64,000 nucleotides of DNA from a bacterium (GTDB taxonomy: Bacteria > Bacillota > Bacilli > Lactobacillales > Streptococcaceae): the NCBI GenBank assembly GCA_905221195.1, contig CAJNCF010000006.1, positions 1 through 64,000 of the forward strand, in the 5' to 3' direction. Positions 45,761 to 55,103 of the stretch are shown here, piece after piece. Position numbers and translations under genes: made by a program. How positions within the stretch are numbered: the first letter of the stretch is position 1; each line of letters starts with the position of its first letter. Below the pieces are notes generated by a model. That model searched no databases. It saw only the letters and a program-made list of their open reading frames with translations, and was not told where the DNA came from.

Positions 45761-45773
45761 ACGAGATAGATTC

Positions 45774-45840
45774 TTGATTTTTTACTAAAATCTTGATAGA
45801 ATATTTATATTAAATCCTTGTCAGAACAGGGGTTTTTTAT
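45774..45840 (+). promoter_or_regulatory. promoter with terminator-like leader hairpin
   Basis: TTGATT (45774-45779), 17 bp, TAGAAT (45797-45802), then within the short leader a CCTTGT/ACAGGG stem (45816-45821, 45826-45831) and a T run just before the next gene's AAAGG site. The hairpin may terminate upstream read-through or attenuate the new transcript. Confidence 0.5.
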
Positions 45841-45855
45841 TGAAAGGATTTTATC

Positions 45856-46251
45856 ATGTCAAAGAAACTCAATCGTAAAAAACAATTACGAAATAGCCTC
45901 CGTCGCGCAGGTGCCTTTTCAAGTACTGTGACTAAGGTTGTAGAAGAGACAAAGAAAGTCGTGAAACGTGCAGAGCAGTCAGCAAGCCAAGCTGGTAAGG
46001 CTGTTTCTAAAAAAGTTGAGCAAGCAGTAGAAGCTACCAAAGAGCAAGCTCAAAAAGTAGCCAATTCTGTAGAAGATTTTGCAGCAAACTTGGGTGGACT
46101 TCCACTTGACCGTGCCAAAACTTTCTATGATGAAGGTATCAAGTCTGCGTCAGATTTCAAAAACTGGACTGAAAAAGAACTCCTTGCCTTGAAAGGAATC
46201 GGACCAGCTACTATTAAGAAATTGAAAGAAAATGGTATCAAGTTCAAGTAA
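45856..46251 (+). CDS. helix-hairpin-helix protein with basic coiled-coil N-terminus
   Basis: 131 residues. Residues 1-80 are Lys/Ala-rich and helical (KKVVKRAEQSASQAGKAVSKKVEQAVEATKEQAQKV). Residues about 85-131 form an HhH DNA-binding motif (LLALKGIGPATIKKLKENGI). The combination of histone-like tail and HhH suggests nonspecific DNA binding. Monocistronic with its own promoter. Function not established. Confidence 0.7.
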   Translation: MSKKLNRKKQLRNSLRRAGAFSSTVTKVVEETKKVVKRAEQSASQAGKAVSKKVEQAVEATKEQAQKVANSVEDFAANLGGLPLDRAKTFYDEGIKSASDFKNWTEKELLALKGIGPATIKKLKENGIKFK

Positions 46252-46264
46252 TCTTTCTTGTCCC

Positions 46265-46510
46265 TTGCATTTCCGAAAAAATCTTGCTACAATAGAGCCA
46301 TTAGAGGTGTTTTGAATCCCACATTTTACAGAAAGTGGCGGCGCTGAGAAGTCCACAAATGTGTCAAAACTAGTTGCTAATGGCTGAAAATGAAATAAAA
46401 GTGTCTTTTTGTTTTAAAGACGAGAGTTGCGGGCAACTGCCCGAAATTGGGTGGTACCGCGGATAACATATTCGTCCCTGTCATGTAGATGGCAGGGATT
46501 TTCTTTTGCG
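46265..46510 (+). ncRNA. T-box riboswitch of the valS operon, with promoter
   Basis: A promoter TTGCAT-17-TACAAT (46265-46270, 46288-46293) starts a leader with stem I sequences (AGAGGTG..., GAGAAGTCCAC), the T-box GGGTGGTACCGCGG (46449-46462), and a terminator CCCTGTCA/TGGCAGGG (46476-46497) with a T-rich tail. A GTC in the GAAGTCCAC bulge is the probable valine specifier. Uncharged tRNA-Val would open the leader. The first gene is a flavin-reductase-like protein; valS is the fourth. Confidence 0.92.
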
Positions 46511-46531
46511 TCTTAGTAAAAGGAGGTTGTT

Positions 46532-47110
46532 ATGAAGCAATCTTTTAAAACAAGTAAACTCTACTATGGTTTTCCTATCTTCATTTTGGGGTATCAGGAT
46601 CAGAACTTTGAGCAGAATATCACGACCTGCAGTTCCTCTTATAGCTTGGGAGATTGGCTAGTCATTGGTGTTGGTGCTGAGGAAAATGCGGCTGAGCAAA
46701 TCAAGTATTACCAGAAGTTTACTGTGAATATCCCTGAGGAAAATCTCATGCTCGAGATGGAGCAGGCTGGTTTTATCAGTCATCGAGAGAAATTGAAACA
46801 CCTGGGGATAGACTACGAGATTTCTGAACGAACTCAGGCACCGATTTTAGAGGACTGTCCAGTCGTTTTAGAATGTCAAGTTGATAGAATTATTGAGGAA
46901 GACGGTATTTGTCACATCTTTGCCAAGATTATCGAACGACTAGTTAATCCAGAGCTCTTGGATGACAAGGGGCATTTTAAGAATGACCGCTTTGCGCCGA
47001 CTTACTTTATGGGGGATGGCCACCAGCGCGTTTATCGTTATCTAGATGACCGAGTCGATCCTATGGGAAGCTTCATTAAGAAAGCGAGGAAGAAGGATGA
47101 CAAGAGCTGA
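46532..47110 (+). CDS. flavin reductase-like domain protein
   Basis: A 192-residue protein of the FMN-binding split-barrel type (flavin reductase-like): GFPIFILGYQDQNFEQNITTCSSSYSLGDWLVIGV and KYYQKFTVNIPEENLM. It probably binds FMN; the substrate is unknown. It is the first gene behind the T-box, so it is induced by valine-tRNA starvation although not itself an amino-acid gene. It overlaps the next gene by 14 bp. Confidence 0.75.
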   Translation: MKQSFKTSKLYYGFPIFILGYQDQNFEQNITTCSSSYSLGDWLVIGVGAEENAAEQIKYYQKFTVNIPEENLMLEMEQAGFISHREKLKHLGIDYEISERTQAPILEDCPVVLECQVDRIIEEDGICHIFAKIIERLVNPELLDDKGHFKNDRFAPTYFMGDGHQRVYRYLDDRVDPMGSFIKKARKKDDKS

Positions 47111-47657
47111 ATTACCAGAAAGAATCGAGACGGAGCGTCTGGTCTTGCGAATCCGTACTGTAGAGGATGCAGATGATATTTATGCCTACGCTAGTTTGCC
47201 AGAGGTCGCTTACCCAGCAGGCTTTCCACTTGTCAAGACCTTGGAAGATGAGATTTATTATCTAGAGCATATCCTTCCTGAGCGCAATGAAAAGGATAAT
47301 CTCCCAGCAGGTTACGGCATAGTGGTTAAAGGGACCGATACTATCATCGGCTCTGTTGATTTCAACCATCGGCACGAAGACGATGTACTTGAGATTGGCT
47401 ATACCTTACATCCAGACTATTGGGGACGCGGTTATGTGCCAGAAGCGGCGCGTGCCTTGATTGATCTGGCTTTTAAAGAATTGGGGCTTCACAAGGTAGA
47501 ATTGTCTTGCTTTGGCTACAATGTCCAAAGTCAACGAGTCGCGGAAAAGCTTGGCTTTACCCTCGAAGCTCGAATAAGAGACCGCAAAGATGCCCAAGGC
47601 AATCGCTGTGATGATTTGAGATATGGCTTGCTGAGGAGTGAGTGGGAGGTAATTTGA
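47097..47657 (+). CDS. GNAT-family N-acetyltransferase
   Basis: A 186-residue RimJ/RimL-type acetyltransferase: ETERLVLRIRTVEDADDIYAYAS, EIGYTLHPDYWGRGYVPEAARALIDLAF (acetyl-CoA loop) and AEKLGFTLEARIRDRK. The ATG at 47097 follows GAAGAAGG; a longer open frame from 47046 lacks a site. Member of the T-box operon. Confidence 0.85.
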   Translation: MTRAELPERIETERLVLRIRTVEDADDIYAYASLPEVAYPAGFPLVKTLEDEIYYLEHILPERNEKDNLPAGYGIVVKGTDTIIGSVDFNHRHEDDVLEIGYTLHPDYWGRGYVPEAARALIDLAFKELGLHKVELSCFGYNVQSQRVAEKLGFTLEARIRDRKDAQGNRCDDLRYGLLRSEWEVI

Positions 47658-48235
47658 TGCATCTTTTCATCATTGGGGCTCCAGCTTCTGGGAAAATGAC
47701 GATTGGTCAAGAGTTATCTCGACTGACGAATGTTACCCTCTTTTATAACCATCAAGCCATCGATTTTGCACTAGAAATCTATCAGGATTATACAGAGGAG
47801 ATGTGGGAATTTGTTCGTGGAATGACCTTTTCTTTCCTTGGAGCAAGTGCTAGGAATCAGCGGTCGGTGATTTTAACAGACGTGATTGATTTTTCAAATC
47901 AGTACCAGTTGCTGTATTTGAAGCAAATTCAGGATTTGTTGGATGACTATCATCAAGAGATTCTTTTTGTTGAATTGGAAACAAGCCTTGAAGAGCGCTT
48001 ACGTCGAAATCGAACGGAGAATCGATTAAAGCACAAACCCTTAAAACGACATATTGAGGTATCTGAAAGAGAAATTTTAGAGACAGCTGAAGCACTTCAA
48101 TTAAATTCTCAACATCAATTGAATGAGTTGCACCACTACTTTAAGATAAATAATACGAATCTATCTGCAGAAGAAGCTGCTAAGCAGATTCAAGAAAAAA
48201 TGAAAACAATAGAGAAAGGACAAACACATGTCTAA
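47657..48235 (+). CDS. P-loop kinase-like protein
   Basis: 192 residues with a Walker [10 protein letters not shown] at 7-15, in the AAA/shikimate- or gluconate-kinase-like fold ([21 protein letters not shown]). A late [11 protein letters not shown] segment resembles a lid. Substrate unknown. The ATG at 47657 shares one base with the preceding stop and has GGGAGG. It overlaps valS by 8 bp. Third gene of the T-box operon. Confidence 0.7.
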   Translation: MHLFIIGAPASGKMTIGQELSRLTNVTLFYNHQAIDFALEIYQDYTEEMWEFVRGMTFSFLGASARNQRSVILTDVIDFSNQYQLLYLKQIQDLLDDYHQEILFVELETSLEERLRRNRTENRLKHKPLKRHIEVSEREILETAEALQLNSQHQLNELHHYFKINNTNLSAEEAAKQIQEKMKTIEKGQTHV

Positions 48236-50876
48236 AGAACTTTCACCTAAATACAATCCAGCCGAGGTTGAGGCTGGTCGTTACCAAAAATGGCTTGATG
48301 CGGATGTTTTCAAGCCTTCAGGCGATAAAAATGCTAAGCCTTATTCCATCGTGATTCCACCACCAAACGTAACTGGTAAACTTCACCTTGGTCACGCTTG
48401 GGATACAACTCTTCAAGATATCATTATCCGTCAAAAACGCATGCAAGGCTTTGATACGCTTTGGCTTCCAGGTATGGACCACGCGGGGATTGCGACTCAG
48501 GCTAAGGTTGAGGAGCGCTTGCGTGGCGAGGGGATTAGCCGTTATGACCTTGGTCGTGAGTCTTTCTTGACGAAGGTCTGGGAATGGAAAGACGAATATG
48601 CCACTACCATCAAGGAACAATGGGGCAAGATGGGACTCTCTGTAGACTACTCTCGCGAGCGTTTTACTCTTGATGAAGGCTTGTCAAAAGCTGTTCGCAA
48701 GGTCTTTGTGGACCTTTACAAGAAAGGATGGATCTACCGTGGTGAGTTTATCATCAACTGGGACCCAGCAGCTCGCACAGCCCTTTCTGATATCGAGGTG
48801 ATTCACAAGGATGTCGAAGGTGCCTTCTACCATATGAACTACATGTTAGAAGATGGTTCACGCGCCCTTGAAGTTGCGACCACTCGTCCTGAGACCATGT
48901 TTGGGGACGTTGCCGTTGCGGTCAATCCAGAAGATCCACGCTACAAGGACTTGATTGGTAAAAATGTTATCCTTCCAATCGCTAATAAATTGATTCCAAT
49001 CGTTGGAGACGAGCACGCAGATCCTGAGTTTGGTACTGGTGTCGTGAAAATCACTCCTGCCCACGATCCAAACGATTTCTTGGTTGGTCAACGTCATAAC
49101 TTGCCACAAGTAAACGTCATGAACGACGACGGAACTATGAACGACTTGGCCTTCGAATTTGCAGGTATGGATCGTTTTGAAGCTCGTAAGGCAGTCGTTG
49201 CCAAGTTGGAAGAAATCGGTGCCCTCGTTAAAATCGAAAAACGTGTCCACAGTGTTGGTCACTCAGAACGTACAGGTGTTGCGGTTGAACCACGCTTGTC
49301 AACGCAATGGTTCGTCAAGATGGACCAATTGGCTAAGAATGCTATTGCCAACCAAGACACAGAGGACAAGGTTGAATTCTACCCACCTCGTTTCAACGAT
49401 ACCTTCCTCCAATGGATGGAAAATGTTCACGACTGGGTTATCTCTCGTCAGCTCTGGTGGGGCCACCAAATCCCTGCTTGGTACAATGCTGAGGGTGAAA
49501 TGTATGTCGGTGAAGAAGCTCCAGAAGGCGACGGATGGACTCAGGACGAAGACGTCTTAGATACGTGGTTCAGTTCTGCCCTTTGGCCATTCTCGACCAT
49601 GGGCTGGCCTGATGTCGACTCAGAAGACTTCAAACGTTACTTTCCAACTTCAACCTTGGTAACAGGTTACGACATCATCTTCTTCTGGGTGTCTCGTATG
49701 ATCTTCCAATCCTTGGAATTCACAGGTCGTCAGCCATTCCAAAACGTTTTGATTCACGGTCTTATCCGTGATGAGCAAGGACGTAAGATGTCTAAGTCAC
49801 TCGGTAATGGGATTGACCCGATGGATGTTATCGAGAAATACGGTGCCGATGCCCTTCGTTGGTTCCTTTCAAATGGTTCAGCACCAGGGCAAGACGTGCG
49901 CTTCTCTTACGAGAAAATGGATGCTTCATGGAACTTCATTAATAAGATCTGGAACATCTCTCGCTACATTCTCATGAACAATGAAGGTTTGACCCTTGAG
50001 CAAGCAACTGCAAATGTGGAAAAAGTTGTCAACAAGGAAGCTGGAAATGTCACAGACCGCTGGATTCTTCACAATCTCAATGAAACTATCGGAAAAGCAA
50101 CTGCCAACTTTGATAAGTTTGAGTTTGGTGTAGCTGGACACATCCTCTACAATTTCATCTGGGATGAGTTTGCGGACTGGTATGTTGAGTTGACCAAGGA
50201 AGTCCTTTATAGCGACAACGAAGAAGAGAAAGTCATCACACGTTCTGTTCTCCTTTATACTTTGGACAAGATCCTTCGTCTCCTCCACCCAATCATGCCA
50301 TTCGTGACAGAGGAAATCTTTGGACAAATCTCAGAAGGCTCTATCGTTACAGCAGAATACCCAACTGTCACCTCAGCCTTTGAAGATCTTGCTGCCCACA
50401 CAGGTGTCGAAAGCCTCAAAGACTTGATCCGTGCTGTTCGTAATGCGCGTGCGGAAGTAAACGTAGCCCCAAGCAAGCCAATCACCATTCTTGTTAAGAC
50501 AAATGATAGCGACTTGGAAGCTTTCTTTAACAGCAATGTCAACTACATCAAACGCTTCACAAATCCAGAACACTTGGAAATCGCGTCAACCATCCCTGCA
50601 CCTGAACTGGCTATGTCAAGCGTCATCACAGGAGCAGAAATCTACTTGCCACTCGCTGACCTCCTCAATGTCGAAGAAGAACTGGCTCGACTCGACAAGG
50701 AACTGGCTAAATGGCAAAAAGAACTGGACATGGTCGGTAAGAAACTCTCTAACGAACGCTTCGTAGCCAACGCCAAACCAGAAGTCGTCCAAAAAGAACG
50801 CGACAAACAAGCCGACTACAAAGCTAAATACGACGCGACCGTAGCACGTATTGATGAGATGAAGAAGTTAATTTGA
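48228..50876 (+). CDS. valS: valine--tRNA ligase
   Basis: An 882-residue class I synthetase charging tRNA-Val. The HIGH motif appears as [15 protein letters not shown] near residue 45, the KMSKS loop as [11 protein letters not shown] near residue 520, with an editing CP1 domain between, and a C-terminal coiled coil ([25 protein letters not shown]). Length is normal. It is the last of four overlapping genes controlled by a valine T-box 1.8 kb upstream. Confidence 0.97.
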   Translation: MSKELSPKYNPAEVEAGRYQKWLDADVFKPSGDKNAKPYSIVIPPPNVTGKLHLGHAWDTTLQDIIIRQKRMQGFDTLWLPGMDHAGIATQAKVEERLRGEGISRYDLGRESFLTKVWEWKDEYATTIKEQWGKMGLSVDYSRERFTLDEGLSKAVRKVFVDLYKKGWIYRGEFIINWDPAARTALSDIEVIHKDVEGAFYHMNYMLEDGSRALEVATTRPETMFGDVAVAVNPEDPRYKDLIGKNVILPIANKLIPIVGDEHADPEFGTGVVKITPAHDPNDFLVGQRHNLPQVNVMNDDGTMNDLAFEFAGMDRFEARKAVVAKLEEIGALVKIEKRVHSVGHSERTGVAVEPRLSTQWFVKMDQLAKNAIANQDTEDKVEFYPPRFNDTFLQWMENVHDWVISRQLWWGHQIPAWYNAEGEMYVGEEAPEGDGWTQDEDVLDTWFSSALWPFSTMGWPDVDSEDFKRYFPTSTLVTGYDIIFFWVSRMIFQSLEFTGRQPFQNVLIHGLIRDEQGRKMSKSLGNGIDPMDVIEKYGADALRWFLSNGSAPGQDVRFSYEKMDASWNFINKIWNISRYILMNNEGLTLEQATANVEKVVNKEAGNVTDRWILHNLNETIGKATANFDKFEFGVAGHILYNFIWDEFADWYVELTKEVLYSDNEEEKVITRSVLLYTLDKILRLLHPIMPFVTEEIFGQISEGSIVTAEYPTVTSAFEDLAAHTGVESLKDLIRAVRNARAEVNVAPSKPITILVKTNDSDLEAFFNSNVNYIKRFTNPEHLEIASTIPAPELAMSSVITGAEIYLPLADLLNVEEELARLDKELAKWQKELDMVGKKLSNERFVANAKPEVVQKERDKQADYKAKYDATVARIDEMKKLI

Positions 50877-50895
50877 AATTTTTAGGGTAAGTAAA

Positions 50896-51060
50896 ATGGG
50901 AATTCTAAAGAAAATCTTACAAAACAAAATTGTCAATACAAATGGATATACTCGTTCTGATACTGGTACTAAAGTCCACGCATATCTACGGACTCATCCC
51001 AAAAATCAAGGTGCGGGTAAAAAACTTACAAGAAACATTATTAATGCCTTAAAAAAATAA
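50896..51060 (+). CDS. 54-residue basic peptide after valS
   Basis: ATG at 50896 with TAGGGT 8-10 nt upstream. 54 residues, MGILKKILQNKIVNTNGY...LTRNIINALKK, rich in Lys/Asn/Thr and without a membrane segment, followed by a terminator. It lies 19 bp after valS and may be the operon's last gene. Not recognised; short length leaves doubt. Confidence 0.5.
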   Translation: MGILKKILQNKIVNTNGYTRSDTGTKVHAYLRTHPKNQGAGKKLTRNIINALKK

Positions 51061-51073
51061 TATTAATCTATCA

Positions 51074-51099
51074 AAACACGGTGTGATGCCGTGTTTTTT
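51074..51099 (+). terminator. terminator of the valS operon
   Basis: AAACACGG/CCGTGTTT (51074-51081, 51089-51096) with a T run, 14 bp after the 54-aa gene. Confidence 0.85.
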
Positions 51100-51137
51100 T
51101 GGTATGATGGAATCAATATCTATTGATGGAGAAAGTG

Positions 51138-51998
51138 ATGTCTAAACACCCGCATTATGAATTGTTATAGTTGGTTGAAGTTAGAATAGTACGTCGTGAC
51201 TGCTAAAACATTTCTAGAAATTAATTTGACTTTCCTAATCGATTTGTTCATATTTTATTTCAATCTACTATAAATTTAATTGGCTACGGTCTGGCAAAGT
51301 TTGACAAGCTTTTTATAAAAGAATTTCAATGTTCTAGTAAGTCGGAGTTTTATCACTATGTGGTTTCTTTGGAAATTGCTGAAACAACTGGAGTTGTAAA
51401 AAATAGAATGGATTTATTTGATCCTTATTTTGACAATAATCGAAAAGGTTGGTGGCAGAAAGCTGAAGTTTACCGTTTTCGTAAAGATTTAATTGATATG
51501 ATGTTTGGAAATGAAGATGTTCATAGTTATGCTGAAATCGTTAAAATGTTACTTGCTAGTGAAGGAAAGAAAATAGGCATAACCATCGTTGAAAAACCAA
51601 TAATTCGAACTAAATTCAAACGTCTACAAGAAACTGGAATGGAAGCAGAAAATTATTTTATACTCAACTTTGATAAAGAAGAAAAATTCCAAGGTGGACT
51701 ATTGACCGATGCCCGTATTTATGGTGATGGATATGATTTCCAAGTAGGTGTTCAAGAGTATTCCTACCTTGCTGAAGCTAAAGTGATTCGAAAACCTAAG
51801 GGTCGCATTCGTTTGACTGCCAGAGAATATGAAAAAGCCAAAGAGTTTAAATCAGATTTTATTTTATCCTTAGTTACTAACCTAGATGATATTCCAAAGT
51901 TAGTGTTAATCGATAATCCTTTAAAACATTTTGAGTTTAAAAAGAATATTATCAAAAATGAAATCATTGAATATAGAAGCTTAGAAGATTTGTATTAG
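51138..51998 (+). pseudogene. DUF3883-type gene split by a RUP insertion
   Basis: The gene begins at ATG 51138 (GGAGAAAGTG before it) with MSKHPHYELL, then a 107-bp RUP introduces stops, and the original frame resumes at 51273 with NLIGYGLAKFDKLFIKEF. Removing one TA and the element restores an unbroken 251-codon frame. The C-terminal third (YLAEAKVIRKPKGRIRLTAREYEKAKEFKSDFILSLVTNL) resembles DUF3883, often found in restriction or defence-associated nuclease-like proteins. A downstream GTG or ATG might still give a 200-residue fragment (51360-51998). Confidence 0.8.
51166..51272 (+). repeat. RUP element (107 bp, TA target duplication)
   Basis: Imperfect terminal inverted repeats: TATAGTTGGTTGAAGTTAGA at the left, and the right end read backwards TATAGTAGATTGAAATAAAA. 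Both ends carry TA. The length of 107 bp including TA matches the published size of RUP, thought to be mobilised by IS630-Spn1. Inside is TTTCTAGAAATTAATTTGAC. Confidence 0.85.
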
Positions 51999-52018
51999 TT
52001 CCCCCTTAAGTTTTCCAG

Positions 52019-52180
52019 TTGAAAGAACGAGAAGTCTTGACAGGTCAACGACTTAATGAACTTGAAATCAACGGCATTCGTTTGACTAAGTTTAAAAATG
52101 GGGAAATCGGCATTGAATTCATCTGGATTGATACCGAAAATCCACCAATCGATGCCATCGGCTGGGTAGCAAAGAAATAA
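52019..52180 (+). pseudogene. 53-codon remnant of an unidentified gene
   Basis: An open stretch from a TTG at 52019: LKEREVLTGQRLNELEINGIRL...IDAIGWVAKK, ending TAA. There is no ATG or ribosome-binding site, and a stop lies just upstream, so it appears to be the 3' end of a lost gene. The ending resembles coding sequence in composition and codon use. Confidence 0.4.
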
Positions 52181-52221
52181 AAAGTTCGCTGTCTTTTTGT
52201 TTTGTGTTTTACAGTTTTTTC

Positions 52222-52283
52222 TTGACAAGTCTTTCTTTTTTATGGTATTCTTTATGCAACAAGTGTTGCGCAACGAATGTTGC
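52222..52283 (+). promoter_or_regulatory. TetR-ABC promoter with two abutting palindromic operators
   Basis: TTGACA (52222-52227), 18 bp, TATTCT (52246-52251), then GCAAC-aagt-GTTGC (52256-52269) immediately followed by GCAAC-gaat-GTTGC (52270-52283). Two tandem 14-bp palindromes over the transcript start are a typical binding site for two TetR-family dimers; the second arm ends just before the ribosome-binding site. Confidence 0.85.
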
Positions 52284-52297
52284 GTGAAAGGAGTCTT

Positions 52298-52873
52298 ATG
52301 CCACCAAAGGTTAAATTTAGTAAAGAGGCTATCATTGGGACAGCTTTACAATTGGTGAGAGAAGAGGGCATGGCTAGTTTGACGGCTCGAGCATTAGCGG
52401 AGCAACTGGGAGCCACACCAAGAGTCATTTTTGGGCAATTTGCCAATATGGCCGAGTTACAAGCAGAGGTTATTGGTGCTGCGGAAATGGTAGTGGTGGA
52501 GTATATTCGTAAGGCCTTAGAAGATGAGAAGCCTTTTCGATCCGTCGGGGTTGCTTATATCCTTTTCGCCTCAAAAGAATCCCAACTCTTTCAATTGCTT
52601 TTCCAAAATCCCAGCAAAGATCCGATTCGTCGCTTTCAAGATTTTCTTCCCATGAAGGATCATAGTTACCAATTGGTTCTGGATTCAATCGTCGCAGACT
52701 ATCCTTTGAATGTAGAGGAGGCTGGTCGCTTGTACCAGCATCTATTTATCTACTCGCACGGGATGGCCTCAATGGTTGCTTCTGGCATTTATCAATTCAG
52801 CATGGAAGAAGTGATTGGATTACTGACAGAGGTTTGTCAATCTCTCATCAAAGAAATGGTAGGAAAGAAATGA
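52298..52873 (+). CDS. TetR-family transcriptional regulator
   Basis: A 191-residue repressor with an N-terminal helix-turn-helix (IIGTALQLVREEGMASLTARALAEQLGATPRVIFGQFANMAELQ, about residues 12-55) and a variable ligand domain. The ATG at 52298 has AAAGGAG; the upstream frame start at 52277 lies in the operator. It overlaps the ABC ATPase gene by 4 bp, so it is autoregulated together with the transporter it presumably controls. Confidence 0.88.
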   Translation: MPPKVKFSKEAIIGTALQLVREEGMASLTARALAEQLGATPRVIFGQFANMAELQAEVIGAAEMVVVEYIRKALEDEKPFRSVGVAYILFASKESQLFQLLFQNPSKDPIRRFQDFLPMKDHSYQLVLDSIVADYPLNVEEAGRLYQHLFIYSHGMASMVASGIYQFSMEEVIGLLTEVCQSLIKEMVGKK

Positions 52874-53550
52874 TTCAACTAGAAAATGTGCACAAAAGTT
52901 ACGGCCAAACCAAGGTTTTAAAAGGGATTGATTTGCAGATTCAAGACCAGGATGATGTGGTTATCCTCGGTCCTTCTGGATCAGGCAAGTCAACTCTCTT
53001 AAACGTTCTGTCAGGTTTAGAAAAGGTAGACGAGGGACATATCCTCATTCAAGGACAGGATTTAGCTCAACTCACAGATACTCAATTGACAGCCTTTAGA
53101 CGTGAGAAGATTGCCTTTATTTTTCAGCAGTATTATTTATTGCCTAATCTAACAGTCAGACAGAATGTAAAGATGGGGGCAGACCTGGCAAACAATCATG
53201 ATTTTTTGCAGATTATCGAAGATTTGGGACTTGGCGATAAGCTGGACAAGTATCCGAGTGAATTGTCAGGTGGGGAACAGCAGAGAGTCTCCATTGCTCG
53301 GGCCTTGGCCAAAAAGCCAGAGATTCTTTTCTTAGATGAGCCGACGGGAGCCCTCGATGAAGAAACAGGACGCAAGATTCTCGACTATATCTGGGAGTTA
53401 AAGGAAAAGCTGGGCTTTACCCTCATCATGGTGACGCACAACCAAAATATTGCGAATATGGCAAGAACTATTATTCGTGTCAATAGTGGCAAGATTACCG
53501 AAGTTGTGACCAATGATCAGCCTCAGACTGCTTATGAGATTGGATGGTAA
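52870..53550 (+). CDS. ABC transporter ATP-binding protein (LolD/MacB type)
   Basis: 226 residues: Walker [10 protein letters not shown] near residue 38, signature LSGGEQQR near residue 136, Walker [14 protein letters not shown] near residue 156. The MacB/LolD-like sequence signals a mechanotransmission or export transporter that works with the FtsX-like permease next door, 3 bp downstream. In Firmicutes such TetR-linked units often give peptide or drug resistance. Confidence 0.88.
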   Translation: MIQLENVHKSYGQTKVLKGIDLQIQDQDDVVILGPSGSGKSTLLNVLSGLEKVDEGHILIQGQDLAQLTDTQLTAFRREKIAFIFQQYYLLPNLTVRQNVKMGADLANNHDFLQIIEDLGLGDKLDKYPSELSGGEQQRVSIARALAKKPEILFLDEPTGALDEETGRKILDYIWELKEKLGFTLIMVTHNQNIANMARTIIRVNSGKITEVVTNDQPQTAYEIGW

Positions 53551-53553
53551 GCC

Positions 53554-54699
53554 ATGTTTTCAGTAAAAGATATTCGAAAATTAGTTGTCGTAGGTATCAT
53601 TGGAGCTTGTGCGGTCTTTGTGGCCAATCTCTTCTTGAATTTTTACCTTGATATCGAGCAGTTGGAGATTTCTAAAACCAATCCCATGATTCAGACCTAC
53701 TATGACGCTCAGGTTTCGCTTTCCTGGATGGTGGCTATGGTCAGTGGAGTCGTCTTGTCCTTGACGTCGGTCCTTCTCATGTGTTTTTATATCAAACAAT
53801 TTGTCGATGATCACAAGGAACAATTAGGAATTTTAAAGGCTTTGGGCTATAGCAATGGCCAGTTGGCTAAACGATTTTGGGCCTTTGGACTCAGTTTTGG
53901 AATTGGAGCGCTTCTTGGCTATTTCGCTTCTTTTCTTATGATGGGACATTTTTATGACTTTCGGAATGAAAAGGGGATCCTGCCAGAACTCACCATTCAT
54001 TTTCATTGGCAGCTCTTGCTTGCTTTTGTGGTCCTTCCAACGGCATTTTTTATGCTTATCGCGGTTGGTTATGCTAGAAGACAACTACAAACGCCGGCTC
54101 TTCGCTTATTGAAAAAGTCCCCAACACCAATCAAGGTCAAAAGGAGAAAGAGGGCTCCTAAGAAAGAGAAAGACTTCCTAAAAGAACTGTCTTCGTCACT
54201 AATTTGGGGGAGAAAATCTATCCTGTTTTTTGTCGTCTTTGGCTCTATGTGTTTTGCGGCCATGGTTCAATTGTCCTTTGGTCTAAGGGACTACACAGAT
54301 GACATCATCCAAACCATGATGATCATGATTGGCTTGATCCTTTCTTTCTCTATTCTCTTTTTGTCATTGGGGATTGTCGTCTCAGAAAGTCGCGACACCC
54401 TGGCTCTTATGAAGGCTTTTGGCTATACAGATCGTGAATGCCAAGGTCATATCCTATCTCCCTATCGTTTCTGGGCCTATCTAGGATTTGTTCTTGGGAC
54501 AGCTTATCAGTACGCTATCATGGAAATCTTGATTGGTGTGATCAAAGATACGGTTCCTGAAAAGATTGAGCATCACTTTGATGGGAATGTTTGCTTCTGG
54601 ACTTTGATCGGTTTTTCTGTGGTTTATGAAAGCCTCTTTTATCTATCCAACAGAAAACTCCAAAAGCAAACCATCAAAGAAGTACTCTTAGCTGAATAA
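53554..54699 (+). CDS. FtsX-like ABC transporter permease
   Basis: A 381-residue permease with four main membrane segments: one near 11-30, then 52-77 (VALMVSGVVLS-like), 108-135 and 150-172, and a second set after 215. The sequence KEQLGILKALGYSNGQLAKRFWAFG and a later ALMKAFGYTDREC are the coupling-helix regions of two FtsX-like halves. Paired with the preceding ATPase. Confidence 0.82.
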   Translation: MFSVKDIRKLVVVGIIGACAVFVANLFLNFYLDIEQLEISKTNPMIQTYYDAQVSLSWMVAMVSGVVLSLTSVLLMCFYIKQFVDDHKEQLGILKALGYSNGQLAKRFWAFGLSFGIGALLGYFASFLMMGHFYDFRNEKGILPELTIHFHWQLLLAFVVLPTAFFMLIAVGYARRQLQTPALRLLKKSPTPIKVKRRKRAPKKEKDFLKELSSSLIWGRKSILFFVVFGSMCFAAMVQLSFGLRDYTDDIIQTMMIMIGLILSFSILFLSLGIVVSESRDTLALMKAFGYTDRECQGHILSPYRFWAYLGFVLGTAYQYAIMEILIGVIKDTVPEKIEHHFDGNVCFWTLIGFSVVYESLFYLSNRKLQKQTIKEVLLAE

Positions 54700-55103
54700 A
54701 TAGAGAAGGTTGGATTCTCCAGCCTTTTTCTTATGAAACTCATTAACAAGAGAAGGATTTTTCCCTATTCTAGGGAAAATGTAATAAAGGAAAGAAAACG
54801 AAGTTACTGGCAGGACCTGAAATGATCTTTTTACTTGATTTGACGCAACAAATAATCCTTTATCTCTGTAGGAATACTCTTGCAGTTTGTGGTTGGCATT
54901 GGAGTTGCAGCTCTGAGTTATAAATAAATCAATATACCTGTGGTCATGTTACACAGGTCTTTCAATTAGCTGAAATATTTCACCTTTATTTTTTCTTAAC
55001 CTTTGACTATTCTGCAAAATTATCGTAAAATAAAGAGTAAATGATAAAATGAGGTCAGAGTCTGTTCGATCTGGCGATAGTAGTATAAATGAGGAGAAAC
55101 GCT
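54700..55103 (+). other. intergenic region before rpoE
   Basis: 404 bp. A terminator AAGGTTGG/CCAGCCTT with T-rich tail at about 54704-54731 ends the transporter operon. The next 200 bp hold a decayed hydrophobic reading frame (for example VGILLQFVVGIGVAALSYK in one frame near 54870-54928) without a valid start. A further hairpin ACCTGTG/CACAGGT lies at 54936-54958. The rpoE promoter signals TTGACT (about 55002) and TAAAAT (about 55030) follow. Confidence 0.5.

Noticed and set aside
54822..54928. Small ORF MIFLLDLTQQIILYLCRN... after the ABC permease
   Set aside because: The hydrophobic end (VVGIGVAALSYK) is in another frame, so it appears to be decayed; no reliable ribosome-binding site.
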